Below, one piece after another: positions 39,680 through 48,847 of a stretch of 64,000 bases of DNA (its first letter is position 1; each line of letters starts with the position of its first letter). Under the pieces are notes generated by a model. That model did no database searches. It saw only the letters and a list, made by a program, of their open reading frames with translations, and was not told the origin of the DNA. This DNA is from Paenibacillus thiaminolyticus (GTDB lineage Bacteria; Bacillota; Bacilli; Paenibacillales; Paenibacillaceae): positions 3,135,001-3,199,000 of the forward strand of contig NZ_CP041405.1 in assembly GCF_007066085.1 (NCBI RefSeq), read 5' to 3'. Position numbers and translations under genes: made by a program.

Positions 39680-42271
39680 TTATTTCACCAACTGCCCGCG
39701 CGTGACACCGAGCTGGTTCGTCGCCTTCAAAGTGCGCCATACTTCGGTGCCGCTGATCTCAGCACGGAGAGCGCGGCCGTACAGGTCGATAACTTGATGA
39801 ACCTGTTCCGGCGTCTCCTCCAGGAATTCGACGCGGTAGCTGCCTACGCCTAAGTCCAGGAAGTTGGCAATGTACTCGGCTCCGGACTGCTCAATGGCGT
39901 TGTAGACCGTGTTGCGGCAGCCTTCATCCACGCGGACCGGGTGGGACATGCCGATGCGGTCGCGCAGGGAGACGCGGTGCTCTTCGCACGGGCGGCCGCA
40001 GTTCGTGTAATCTGTTCCTTCGCTAAGGAAGGTGCAGTAGACGCAGTGCTCCGTATGGAACATCGGCAAATGCTGATGGATGACGATTTCCAGCAACGAG
40101 GTGTCGCTATGTCGCAGCATATCGACCATCTGCTGAATGTTCAGATCATAGGATGGCGTGATGCAATCCAGACCCGAGGCGGCGAACAGTTCCACTGTTT
40201 TGTGGTTAGCTACGTTCAAGGAGAAGTCGCCGATGAGCTGCGGGAAGACTTCGCCCCGCTCAGCGGCCTCGGCCTTCGCCTGCATGTAGAACTGCAGCGC
40301 GCCAGTATTGCGGACAAGCACCGCGTCCGGCTTCAGCTTTAGGATGTTCCGGTGATAGCCATTTTCGCCGGGCATATGGATGCGCGGCGTGACGAGAGCG
40401 ATCGGCTTGCCGGCAGCGCGGCACGCCTCGATGGCGGCCGGGAACTGCTTGATGAACTCGAAGTCGGCGTAGATGAGTTCCGCCTCCGTGTTCACGGCCG
40501 CCTCCACTTGCGCGAGCGAACGGCACAGCGCCGTCAGCCGCGCTTGGCCCGGCTGCACCGCCGTGTGCTCCCGCACCGCGCCGCCGTAGACGTCAACGCC
40601 GCGGTGCTCGTAGACCGGCGGCTTCGGCCGCTCGCCCGCGAGCAGTTCCACCGCCCGGCGGCGGACCGCATTCAGCTCTCGCATCGGCACGATAACGTCG
40701 CCTTCCAGGGCGACGTCCAGCCGCTCGAGCTGATACACCGTTCCGCCAAGGCGGCCGAACTGCTCCTCCAGAAGCGCCTGATCCATCGGGCGCTTCTGGG
40801 CCGCTTCCAGCGCCAGCTCCGAATCCACCTGCACCGTCGTGCCCTTCGGGACGTCGGTCCACCAGGTGCGGAGCGGCTCGCCGGCGCGGCCTTCCACGCG
40901 CACATGCACGGGGAACACGCGATACGGCTTCTCCGTATCGAACGTGGCCCGCATGCGCTTGTCCAAAGCCGGGTCGCTCGTCTTCCAAATCCGGTCGCCG
41001 ACCTTCACCCGCCGCAGGTCAACATCGTGTCGTCCCGGCACGATATCGACCAGCCAGCCCTCCTGCGCCTCGCCTTCCAGCTTAACGCCTTTGCGGCGCA
41101 GGTCGTACACGCGGCCGCCCTCCTCCTTCTTCGTCGGGTCGCCTGCGTCAAATCCAATCCCGTCGCCGCGCTTCAACGGCGCCTCCAGCTTGCACACGAT
41201 CCCGTCGCGCAGCACCTGCTCGACACGGCCGAGATAGACGCCGCGGCTCTTCGGGAACGTGCCGTCCACGAGCTGCTTGTTGTTCGTCCCCTTCAGGAAG
41301 CCGTGCGTGAAGCCGCGCGAGAAGCTCTGCTGCAGCTCGCGAACCTCTTCCTTCGTCGGCCCGGTCCAGCGGCCATCAAAATAATCATCGATCGCCTTCC
41401 GGTACTTGCTGACCACATTCGCCACATATTCCGGCTGCTTCATGCGGCCCTCGATTTTGAACGACGTCACGCCCGCTTCAATTAGCTCCGGCACGAGATC
41501 GAGCGCCGCCAGATCCTTCGGCGACAGCAAATACGTCACATCGCCCATCGGCTGATGCTTGCCGTCGACCATCATGTCATACGGCAGACGGCACGCCTGC
41601 GCGCATTCCCCGCGGTTCGCGGAGCGCCCGCCCCACATTTCCGAGGTAAGGCATTGCCCCGAATAGGACACGCACAAAGCGCCGTGCACGAACACCTCCA
41701 TCGGAAGCTGCGCCTCGGCCCCGATCTTCTGAATCTGCTTCAGATTGTTCTCGCGGCCGAGCACGACCCGCTCCAGCCCGTACGGCTTCGTGAACGAAGC
41801 CGCCTCCGGCGACGTAATCGTCATCTGCGTCGAGCCGTGAATCGGGAAATCCGGCGAAATCTCGCGAATCAGCTTCACCAGTCCCAGATCCTGCACGATG
41901 ACCGCATCGACCCCGGCCGTGACGCACGCATCGATCAGCTCCTTCGCATCCGCCAGCTCATTTTCAAATACAAGAATATTGAACGTCAAAAAACCCTTCA
42001 CGCCATAGCTATGCAAAAACGCCATAATCTCAGGCAGTTCATCCATCTGGAAATTGTTCGCGCGCGCCCGCGCATTGAATTTCTCCACGCCGAAAAAGAT
42101 CGCGTCCGCCCCATTCGCCACCGCGGCCCGCATGCAATCCCAGTCGCCCGCAGGCGCCAGCAGCTCAATATCTTCACGCCGCAGATTCCGGGGCGCCATG
42201 CCCGCTTCCTGCATCGCAGCCTTCACGACATCTACGGCTTGTCTATCGTTATGTTGCTTGATCGTCGTCAT
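39680..42271 (-). CDS. U32-family peptidase / RlhA-TrhP-like RNA hydroxylation protein
   Basis: An 863-residue protein. The N-terminal U32 domain carries ELLAPAGDWDCMRAAVANGADAIFFG, HGALCVSYSGQCLTSEM and GECAQACRLPY with clustered cysteines, then SFKIEGRMK. A central domain (about 370-600) resembles the DUF3656 part of E. coli RlhA, and a second cysteine cluster follows (CVYCTFLSEGTDYTNCGRPCE). Relatives hydroxylate cytidine in 23S rRNA (RlhA) or uridine in tRNA (TrhP), using prephenate and an Fe-S cluster; the peptidase name is historical. The exact RNA target here is unknown. The start at 42271 has GGGGG upstream; a longer frame adds 14 residues. Followed by a strong terminator. Confidence 0.87.
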   Translation of the reverse strand: MTTIKQHNDRQAVDVVKAAMQEAGMAPRNLRREDIELLAPAGDWDCMRAAVANGADAIFFGVEKFNARARANNFQMDELPEIMAFLHSYGVKGFLTFNILVFENELADAKELIDACVTAGVDAVIVQDLGLVKLIREISPDFPIHGSTQMTITSPEAASFTKPYGLERVVLGRENNLKQIQKIGAEAQLPMEVFVHGALCVSYSGQCLTSEMWGGRSANRGECAQACRLPYDMMVDGKHQPMGDVTYLLSPKDLAALDLVPELIEAGVTSFKIEGRMKQPEYVANVVSKYRKAIDDYFDGRWTGPTKEEVRELQQSFSRGFTHGFLKGTNNKQLVDGTFPKSRGVYLGRVEQVLRDGIVCKLEAPLKRGDGIGFDAGDPTKKEEGGRVYDLRRKGVKLEGEAQEGWLVDIVPGRHDVDLRRVKVGDRIWKTSDPALDKRMRATFDTEKPYRVFPVHVRVEGRAGEPLRTWWTDVPKGTTVQVDSELALEAAQKRPMDQALLEEQFGRLGGTVYQLERLDVALEGDVIVPMRELNAVRRRAVELLAGERPKPPVYEHRGVDVYGGAVREHTAVQPGQARLTALCRSLAQVEAAVNTEAELIYADFEFIKQFPAAIEACRAAGKPIALVTPRIHMPGENGYHRNILKLKPDAVLVRNTGALQFYMQAKAEAAERGEVFPQLIGDFSLNVANHKTVELFAASGLDCITPSYDLNIQQMVDMLRHSDTSLLEIVIHQHLPMFHTEHCVYCTFLSEGTDYTNCGRPCEEHRVSLRDRIGMSHPVRVDEGCRNTVYNAIEQSGAEYIANFLDLGVGSYRVEFLEETPEQVHQVIDLYGRALRAEISGTEVWRTLKATNQLGVTRGQLVK

Positions 42272-42868
42272 TACGTTGACCCCCAACCTGAATTCTTCAA
42301 CTCTGCCTACCATTCAACAAGGCCAGACATCGAAGATGCCTTACATAGTATAGCGGTCTTTCGGCCAAAACTCCAGTAGCGGCGATATCTTCCTCCCCTG
42401 CGATTGGACCCTGTCTAGCTGCGGCCCCAGCCCCTCTATCTGCCTTCTCCCGCTCCCTCTCCCCATCGCTCCCTCTAGAGGCAGCACTTTTCTCTTGCAT
42501 ACTCGCTTATTCGCAGGATTTCATCTTCCTTTGAGAAGCAGTAACAGGATTTAGAATCGGCAGGTGAACCCGAAATCGGTTCAACGGCATGCGGGAATAG
42601 AGGGATCAATCCAAATCCCATTTTATTCCTTGCATGTCGCACGTTTCTCCACAATCCTCTGAGGATTCACGCTCCCATGTCTCAGCGGGTCTACGCCCTT
42701 ACCTTCCTTCGTTATACCTGCTCAAGGAGTGGAGGTCGATCATGTTCAGTAAACGGGTCCAGGCCCTTTAGCGACGGGAACTCGATCCTCCGTGCGATTT
42801 GAATTCCTGCGAACGAGCCAGTATGCAACTACTACTACTTCAGATAAACGATTGCGCAGACGGTGTCA
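42272..42868. other. Non-coding region between the U32 gene and the IS110 remnant
   Basis: About 600 bases. The part nearest 42272 should hold the U32 gene promoter. The GC-rich part at 42600-42868 may belong to the right end of the IS110-family element, whose borders I cannot set because the family lacks clear inverted ends. No gene is visible. Confidence 0.4.
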
Positions 42869-44149
42869 CTATGCCGCTCTAGTCAATGGATTTGCCCTCC
42901 CTTCTTGAAATGCTTCTCCTGTCCGAGCCATGGCAACCAGAATACGCGCTAGTTTGCCTATAAGCTTGAATACCGATCTCTGTTTTTTCATCTTCCGTAC
43001 CTCTACGTTCTGCCGATGCCATTTTTTAAAGGATGGATGGTGAGCGACCAAGTTCATGACAGCCAAGTACAAATACTTACGGAGTTGCCTCCGCCCGCGT
43101 TTGGAGATGACGACTTGCCCCTTCTTCTTTCCTGACATGCTTTCGGCCAGATTTAGGCCTGCCATCGACAGCAGTTGGCGGCCATGATTGAATTGCCGCA
43201 AGTCGCCTGCATTGGCTAAGAGGACTGCAATATAGAGGGACTTAGCCCTTAATGGAGGAAAATAACTCCACAGTCTCCGGAATTTCCTCCAGCAGCGCAG
43301 CTATCTCACGGTCTATTTCCTGCAAGCGCTCAGTGAGACGTTCATAATCTTCCACCAGGCGGCTTACTTCACGTCTCGCTTCTTCATTAGCATCCGCAGC
43401 GCCAACAGACAGACGGCAGGCCTCAATAGCTCCTGTGCCTTCAGCAGGCCGGTTCTCCCGCCGGCACGTTGCATCCGTTTCTTCCAGGCATGCACGAGGT
43501 CTTCAGCAGTATGCTTCAGAACATCGGCTGGAAGCGGAAAATCCTTTAACGTAGCGAGCGGACGAGGCTGCTCCCAATACTTGAAGACCTGAGTGAACTC
43601 AGGAAAATAGATATCCATCCAGCGAATGAGACGGTTCATGATATTCCCGCGGATGTCGGCCCAGTATTCCCTTTCGTTAACGACTACGCGAAGACGTCTG
43701 TAAAAAGGCTCCTGCTTGTTATAGTCGCTGTAATACCCTCGTGAAACGACATCCGCAATCACGAGAGCGTCCTTGGCATCATTTTTCGACTGCGAATTAT
43801 CCCGATTTTCTTTGTTCCGCTTCGTAGTAAGTGGATTGACCAAAACGACTTTAATCCCCTTTTCTGAAAGCCAGTCGGCAAGATTAAGCCAGTAATGCCC
43901 CGTAGACTCCAAGCCAACAATCTCTTCAGACAGCTCACTTTTCTTTTGTAAATCACGAATCCAGTTCAATAATTTACTGAAACCGAATTGATTATTTTCA
44001 AATGCTAATCCACGGCCCTGTTCGATTCCACGGAAATTGACGGCTCGTGCAACATGTGTATTCTTAGCAATGTCAATCCCAACTACAAGGTGAATCGTGG
44101 TAATTCGTTCAACTCGTTGATTATATGCGGTAGATTGTTTAAACTTCAT
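42869..44149 (-). pseudogene. IS110-family transposase, decayed
   Basis: The first part (from ATG 44149, AAGGAGG upstream) has the DEDD-type catalytic residues: VVGIDIAK (Asp), GLESTGHYW (Glu) and KNDAKDALVIADV (Asp). Near 43427 one base is missing (CAG GAG CT-ATT GAG). The next frame continues EACRLSVGAADANEEARR through a coiled coil to SSIKG, then meets a TAA at 43242-43244, and goes on as PLYIAVLLANAGDLRQF and LLSMAGLNLAE, the Transposase_20 domain, to 42869. One frameshift plus one stop make it inactive. Confidence 0.88.
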
Positions 44150-44152
44150 ATA

Positions 44153-44224
44153 GAGCGTCCTCCTTGGATGATGGGTTTTTTAGGGCTATGACCCGTTGAC
44201 ACCCCCATTGTACAAGGGACGCTC
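44153..44224 (-). ncRNA. Structured leader of the IS110-family element, candidate bridge RNA region
   Basis: Directly before the transposase start, GAGCGTCC (44153-44160) plus CTTG pairs with CAAG plus GGACGCTC (44213-44224), a 12-bp stem with a 2-base bulge enclosing about 50 bases that include GGGT/ACCC. In IS110 elements a bridge RNA that guides target choice is encoded in the left non-coding end. This fold may be part of it; equally it could be a plus-strand terminator, since eight T follow on that strand. Confidence 0.35.
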
Positions 44225-45146
44225 CTTTTTTTTCAAAGCCAGAATCTTGGCTCTGACAGGAATGTTCAGACACACGGCGTGCCTGCCGCACAACAGCTCC
44301 TGGATTACAGCCTGTTTCTATGACTTCCGAACCTCCTGTTTCCTGTCCCTGCCTTCATATAAAATCAATAGAACACTCTTCTCCCGCCAAGCCGCGGCAA
44401 TGAACAACCGATAGGGGACTTTTCTTCCTGAGCGAGAGGGAGTTTGGCTAAAAGAACTCGAACACCTATATCCATTCTGCCCTCCCTATCCAGAAAATAG
44501 AGCAGCCAGCCTCCTCTACCATGTTGTCCGAAAAACTTCCGCTACACTCCATCTCTACCTTTAGCAGAAGATTTACAATCGTCCTCGTTGCCTGACCCGA
44601 TGGGAGAATGGAGAAAAGAAGCGCGCTGCACCTGTTCACCACCGTTGGCTGTATCGCAAAAGCGCTAATTCCACACTGCCTCCCTGAACCGACGGGATAT
44701 TGATGCTAAGATAAGAGCACAGCACTCCCACAAATCCCGAACAACTGCAATTGGAGCTCGCCACTTCTCCCCCTGGCCCATCTTCTCCCTCTCTTTAGCC
44801 CGTATCTACCCGGAACCATCGGCACTCACGCACCCGGCAACGCTACTCCGGAACACCGATGCCGGCACCCCACAACAACGCTACCCTACGACAATCCCTG
44901 TCCCGACTTACAAAAAGACGCCATGCCCCACAGCATAGCATCTTTGCTTCCTATATTATGGTTTGGTGAACCGGAACGAGTCGAGGTCCTTTTCGAACTG
45001 TTCCACCATTCTGGCGTGCGGGATACGTCGTATAGGACCGCCAGGGCCAATACCCCGCAGTAGGGCCCCTTCACCGTGACATGATCTCCTTTCATACTCT
45101 TCTCTCCCTTTTTGCCAAAAGACCTCATTCTCCCGCCAAAACGGCG
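44225..45146. other. Long region without a defensible gene
   Basis: About 900 bases. Short frames exist but none has a recognisable motif. At 44886-45128 a minus-strand frame starts after AAAGGAG (MKGDHVTVKGPYCG) but loses protein-like character; another frame there ends ARMVEQFEKDLDSFRFTKP, so a small frameshifted gene is possible. Confidence 0.4.
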
Positions 45147-45182
45147 AAAAAAAGCCCTTTGATGATCTACATCAAAGAGCCT
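45147..45182 (-). terminator. Intrinsic terminator after the small membrane protein gene
   Basis: CTTTGATG pairs with CATCAAAG; the minus-strand reading ends GGGCTTTTTTT. It lies about 75 bases past the stop of the gene at 45256-45459. Confidence 0.8.
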
Positions 45183-45255
45183 GCATGTTCACTGTTCGTA
45201 TGTGTGCGGAGCTCGGATTCCCATTGAAACCGCTTAACTATTATGTAGCTTTACG

Positions 45256-45459
45256 TTACCAACCTGAGATCATCTTCACGTCTGCAATCAAAAAGATAAT
45301 CAAGCTGACTACAGCAAATCCAATCGCAAACTTATTGCGCGGACGCTGCTTAACTTGGCGGAATACCGCCCAAACCAAGATTAACGTAAACACGATCATA
45401 AAGATGTCAAATAATTGAAACAGACTTTCGGTCTGCTCTGCTCCTTCGGCCAGAAACAT
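45256..45459 (-). CDS. Small two-helix membrane protein, 67 residues
   Basis: Residues about 15-35 and 45-63 are hydrophobic helices joined by a basic turn (RQVKQRPRNK), so the turn should face the cytosol. It resembles the short DUF2759-type membrane proteins of Bacillales, though I am not certain. AGGGAGG lies eight bases before the ATG. It has its own terminator, and a divergent nitrite/sulfite reductase gene lies upstream. Function unknown. Confidence 0.72.
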   Translation of the reverse strand: MFLAEGAEQTESLFQLFDIFMIVFTLILVWAVFRQVKQRPRNKFAIGFAVVSLIIFLIADVKMISGW

Positions 45460-45698
45460 GGTGCGACCTCCCTCTACACGCGCATTTTACCTATCTTCCC
45501 CTATGTTATATTTACCCAGCAAGAGTTGCAATACTTCTCCCTTATATTTAACAAGATTGTCACGAATTTTTCAAGTTTTCCGGTCCAAATGCTATTTACG
45601 GATGAATCATGTCATAGCTAGCATTCTAATTCGCCAATTATAACTGATTTAAATGGGATTCATTAGAAAAAATGATTCCTGGTTTTTCCCTATTTTTG

Positions 45699-45727
45699 TT
45701 GTCGCTCCCCAGGAAATGTGGTACGAT
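45699..45727 (+). promoter_or_regulatory. Candidate sigma-A promoter of the nitrite/sulfite reductase gene
   Basis: -35 TTGTCG (45699-45704), spacer 17, -10 TACGAT (45722-45727). Leader of about 58 bases before the ATG. No Fnr or CymR-like site recognised. Confidence 0.45.
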
Positions 45728-45791
45728 GACACCAATCAATTCACACTATTTATATCGGAATTATTAATTTTAGAGGGCGGGGGATAACCAA

Positions 45792-47420
45792 ATGGCATAC
45801 GAACCGGTATGGATGAAGGACCCTTCGAAGTTGAACAAGTTTGAATTTATTAAGATGGAAAAGGACGGGCTGGATGTCATCCGCGACATCATTGAGACCT
45901 ATGCCGAGCAGGGCTATGAGTCCATACCGGAGGATGACAAAAACCGGTTTAAATGGGCCGGCGTCTACGAGCAAAAGCCGAAGGACGGCCACTTCATGAT
46001 GCGCATCCGGATCAATTCGGGCATATTGCAGGCGGCGCAAGCCCGGGCCTTGGCGGACATCTCCAGGCTGTACGGACGAGGACTCATCGATGTGACGACG
46101 CGCCAGGCCGTGCAGTACCACTGGCTGCGCGTCGAGCATCTGCCGGACATTTTCAAGCGGTTGGAAGCCGTCGGCTTGTACTCCTATGAAGCTTGCGGCG
46201 ACTGCCCCCGCACAATCGTCGGCAACCCGCTGGCAGGTATAGACCCGGATGAGCTAATGGACACGACCGAATTAGTTAATGAGGTGAATGATTTCTTCCT
46301 GCTGAACCGGGATTTCTCGAACCTGCCGCGCAAATACAAAATGTCCATTTCATCCAACATCTATAATAACGCGCATGCGGAAATTAACGACCTTGCCTTC
46401 ACCCCGGCGACGAAGCAGATCGGCGGACAGGAAGTTATCGGCTTCCACGCCTGGGTCGGCGGCGGCTTGTCGGCGAAGCCGTATCTGGCGCAGCAGCTCG
46501 ACCTGTTCGTCCGCCCGGAAGAGGTGCTCAAGCTAGCCATCGGGGTCACGACGCTGTTCCGCGACTACGGCTTCCGCGAGAAGCGGCATCAAGCCCGCCT
46601 GAAATTCCTGATCGCAGCTTGGGGAATCGAGAAATTCCAAGCTCATCTGGAGGAGCTGATCGGCAAGCTCCCTTCCCGGGGCGAAGACCGGATTGCCGGG
46701 TGGCAGGCCGCTTATTTCGATGGCGTCCACCCGCAGAAGCAGCCGGGGCTTCACTACATCGGCCTGAATGTCCCCGTCGGCCGGCTTGACGCCGATGAGT
46801 TCGAGCAGCTGGCAGACGCTGCGGAACGATATGGCGACGGCACGCTGCGCACGACGATGTCACAGAACATCATCCTTACCGGCATTCCGGAGCGAGCCCT
46901 GGATACGGTGCTGGCGCTGCCGGTGCTCGAGCGCCTGACTCCGTATCCGCGGCCGTTCATGAGCCGCACCGTCTCCTGCACGGGCAACGAGTTCTGCAAT
47001 CTCGCCATTGTCGAGACGAAGGAACGGGCGCGGCGCGTAGCCCAATACTTGGACGACCATGTCGGCGATTTGAACGAAAAGGTACGGATTCATTTCATCG
47101 GCTGCCCGAACTCCTGCGGCCAGAAGCATGTCGCCGACATCGGTCTGCAAGGCTCGCTCATCAAGACCGAGCAGGGCATGGTCGACGCCTTCGATATCGC
47201 GGTCGGCGGCATCCTCGGTCCGGGCGCCCGCTTCAACACGGCGCTCAAGGGCCGGGTCCGAGCCGACGACGTGCCTTACGTTCTGGAGCAGCTCCTCCGC
47301 TACTACAAACAGGAGCGGAACGGGCAGGAATCGTTCCACGCCTTCTTCCTCCGCGTCGGCGCGGAAGCCTTCCAGGCGAAGCTGACGGAGGTGCTCGCTT
47401 CCCCCGCACTCACGTCGTAG
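45792..47420 (+). CDS. Ferredoxin-type nitrite/sulfite reductase (sirohaem, 4Fe-4S)
   Basis: A 542-residue assimilatory reductase that carries out six-electron reduction of nitrite or sulfite. It has the duplicated ferredoxin-like half-domains (GHFMMRIRINSG; PGLHYIGLNVPVGRLDADE), and the cluster/sirohaem ligands in SCTGNEFCNLA and GCPNSCGQ near the C terminus (C-x5-C and C-x3-C). Length and single-subunit form match NirA-like ferredoxin-dependent enzymes; sulfite versus nitrite cannot be told by eye. GGGGGA lies before the ATG. No sirohaem synthesis or nitrate transport gene is near, so it stands alone. Confidence 0.9.
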   Translation: MAYEPVWMKDPSKLNKFEFIKMEKDGLDVIRDIIETYAEQGYESIPEDDKNRFKWAGVYEQKPKDGHFMMRIRINSGILQAAQARALADISRLYGRGLIDVTTRQAVQYHWLRVEHLPDIFKRLEAVGLYSYEACGDCPRTIVGNPLAGIDPDELMDTTELVNEVNDFFLLNRDFSNLPRKYKMSISSNIYNNAHAEINDLAFTPATKQIGGQEVIGFHAWVGGGLSAKPYLAQQLDLFVRPEEVLKLAIGVTTLFRDYGFREKRHQARLKFLIAAWGIEKFQAHLEELIGKLPSRGEDRIAGWQAAYFDGVHPQKQPGLHYIGLNVPVGRLDADEFEQLADAAERYGDGTLRTTMSQNIILTGIPERALDTVLALPVLERLTPYPRPFMSRTVSCTGNEFCNLAIVETKERARRVAQYLDDHVGDLNEKVRIHFIGCPNSCGQKHVADIGLQGSLIKTEQGMVDAFDIAVGGILGPGARFNTALKGRVRADDVPYVLEQLLRYYKQERNGQESFHAFFLRVGAEAFQAKLTEVLASPALTS

Positions 47421-47532
47421 CAGCCAAGCCCGGAGAAGGCGGCAATTGTTGCAGTCCATCTTCCTATTTATTTTTATCTATGGTATTATTTTTATAGTGA
47501 CATGTTTATTTGGAACAACACCTGAATACACT

Positions 47533-47568
47533 AAAAAAGACCGCAGATGCTGGAACATCTACGGTCTT
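47533..47568 (-). terminator. Terminator of the type I toxin transcript
   Basis: On the minus strand AAGACCG-AGATG pairs with CATCT-CGGTCTT around a short loop and is followed by TTTTTT. Together with the promoter at 47790-47818 it defines a transcript of about 250 bases. Confidence 0.8.
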
Positions 47569-47641
47569 GCAATAGATTGCCTCTTAGGCAGTCGACCATT
47601 ATGGAAGGTAGACCTCCACCGGCCGGGAAGCTCAGGGAGGT

Positions 47642-47725
47642 CTACTTCTTGTTAGAGAAGGACAGCAGCGCAATCACGAACAATCCGAATGCAATCATCA
47701 GACTGAGTGATTCAAATACTGTCAT
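47642..47725 (-). CDS. Type I toxin, putative holin-like small hydrophobic peptide (27 residues)
   Basis: The peptide is polar-hydrophobic-basic: MTVFESLSLMIAFG, a membrane helix, then a SNKK end. This is the pattern of the Hol_Tox/TxpA group of type I toxins in Bacillales, which sit in the membrane and stop growth when over-made. A very strong ribosome site (GGGAGG) lies eight bases before the ATG. Just past the stop, ACCTCCCT (47634-47641) is the exact complement of AGGGAGGT in that ribosome site (47732-47739), so the message can hide its own start, as in other toxins of this class. An antisense RNA should lie on the plus strand; see findings. Confidence 0.8.
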   Translation of the reverse strand: MTVFESLSLMIAFGLFVIALLSFSNKK

Positions 47726-47789
47726 AGCCTCACCTCCCTTCCAGGAGATGTGCCGACCACCCTTAACGAGCCTATTCTATTGCACCCAT

Positions 47790-47818
47790 ATTATACCACA
47801 CTATCACCTTTGTCAGAA
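47790..47818 (-). promoter_or_regulatory. Promoter of the type I toxin gene
   Basis: Minus strand: perfect extended -10, TGGTATAAT (-10 hexamer 47790-47795), with TTCTGA at the -35 position 17 bases away (47813-47818). The leader would be about 58 bases. Confidence 0.65.
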
Positions 47819-47848
47819 CATATATTCCGCCTTATAAGAACGGGCACC

Positions 47849-47890
47849 CCCCCTCGTTCCGCAATCCCGGAACGAGGGGGATATTTTTTT
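47849..47890 (+). terminator. Strong plus-strand intrinsic terminator
   Basis: CCCCCTCGTTCCG (47849-47861) pairs perfectly with CGGAACGAGGGGG (47868-47880), followed by ATATTTTTTT. No plus-strand gene ends here: the nearest is the reductase, 430 bases upstream. It may end an antisense RNA to the toxin gene. The same stem could also help end the minus-strand HAD gene. Confidence 0.8.
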
Positions 47891-47908
47891 CAACACATTC
47901 CGATCCAC

Positions 47909-48682
47909 CTACGCTTGCAGCCCGATCTCACCATAAGCGCGAATCATCGCATCGGCGGCGGCCGGCGCATCGAGGAAGGCGCGCTCTTCATCGATGAAGA
48001 TGTTCAGCGCTACTCCGGCGCTGCGTCCCATCTCCATGTCGCCGACCGAGTCGCCGATGACGGCGACTTCCGCCGGCTTCAAGCCGATCTCGCGGCAGGC
48101 CAACTCGACCATGTCCGGGAATGGCTTGCCCCGCTCGACGCAATCATCACCGATGACCGCATCAAAATAATGCCGAATCCCCATCTTCTCCAAATGCTGC
48201 TCCGATGGTCCCTGGTCATCGGCCGTGACGACGGCCAATGTCAGCCCCAACGCCTTGCAGCGCTCCAGAAATGCGACGGTGCCGGTAATCGGCACGATAT
48301 TGGCTTGCTCGAGCACCTGCTCGTTCGCGTTCTCGAAAACGGCGGTAACGCGCCGCAAGGCTTCATTCCACGGCACCCCCGTCCGATGCAGCAAATACGT
48401 CGCGATGCCGATCATTTGCGACGGAGAGCCCATCGCGAGCGCTCCCTGGCGGTCATGCCTACGAATCGAACCATCCTCTTCAATGATAACCCCTAATATA
48501 TATCCAGGCTGCTCCGGCAGGGAGCCGCCCTCTTTTTTCAACTCCTGCTCCAGGTCGTGAAGCACCTTCTCAGCCCACCAGCCCCACAAGCTCATAAATT
48601 GCAGCAGCGTGCCGTCCTTGTCGAACAGAATGCCGCGGACCCGGGCGCTGCGATCTCCCGCACTCAACTGAACCATCTGCAT
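47909..48682 (-). CDS. HAD-family hydrolase (phosphatase-like)
   Basis: A 257-residue haloacid dehalogenase-type phosphatase. Motif I is ILFDKDGTLL (the two Asp), motif II TAVVTADD in the middle, the Lys is in ERGKPFPD and motif IV is VIGDSVGDMEMG. The cap is of the helical C1 type between motifs I and II, as in phosphoglycolate or beta-phosphoglucomutase relatives. The start at 48682 follows AGGAGAGG; the frame extends 20 codons upstream. It is separated from the thiaminase operon by that operon's terminator, so a link to it is not evident. Substrate unknown. Confidence 0.86.
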   Translation of the reverse strand: MQMVQLSAGDRSARVRGILFDKDGTLLQFMSLWGWWAEKVLHDLEQELKKEGGSLPEQPGYILGVIIEEDGSIRRHDRQGALAMGSPSQMIGIATYLLHRTGVPWNEALRRVTAVFENANEQVLEQANIVPITGTVAFLERCKALGLTLAVVTADDQGPSEQHLEKMGIRHYFDAVIGDDCVERGKPFPDMVELACREIGLKPAEVAVIGDSVGDMEMGRSAGVALNIFIDEERAFLDAPAAADAMIRAYGEIGLQA

Positions 48683-48803
48683 CAACCTCTCCTCTGTATT
48701 GACAACTACATTCGGCGCCGGACCCTTTTTTCCTCTTTTCACGGCTGCCTTTTCATGGCTTCGTCAAGCTCCGGCTTCCTTCCCTTCCCCGCACACACAA
48801 CAA

Positions 48804-48837
48804 TCCCCCTCTCCCGTACGCGCCGGATGGAGGGGGA
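48804..48837 (-). terminator. Terminator at the end of the thiamin/bacimethrin-like operon
   Basis: TCCCCCTC pairs with GAGGGGGA with an inner CCG/CGG stem; the T run after it is weak (TTGTTGT). It begins ten bases past the thiaminase stop. Confidence 0.6.
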
Positions 48838-48847
48838 TATGGAAGCT

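Noticed and set aside
40352..41485. 377-codon plus-strand frame opposite the U32 gene
   Set aside because: Arg/His/Leu-rich shadow of a GC-rich gene; no ribosome site or motif.
44886..45128. 80-codon minus-strand frame starting MRSFGKKGEK
   Set aside because: A ribosome site exists before an inner ATG, but protein-like signal jumps between frames and I know no family; kept only as a note on the empty region.
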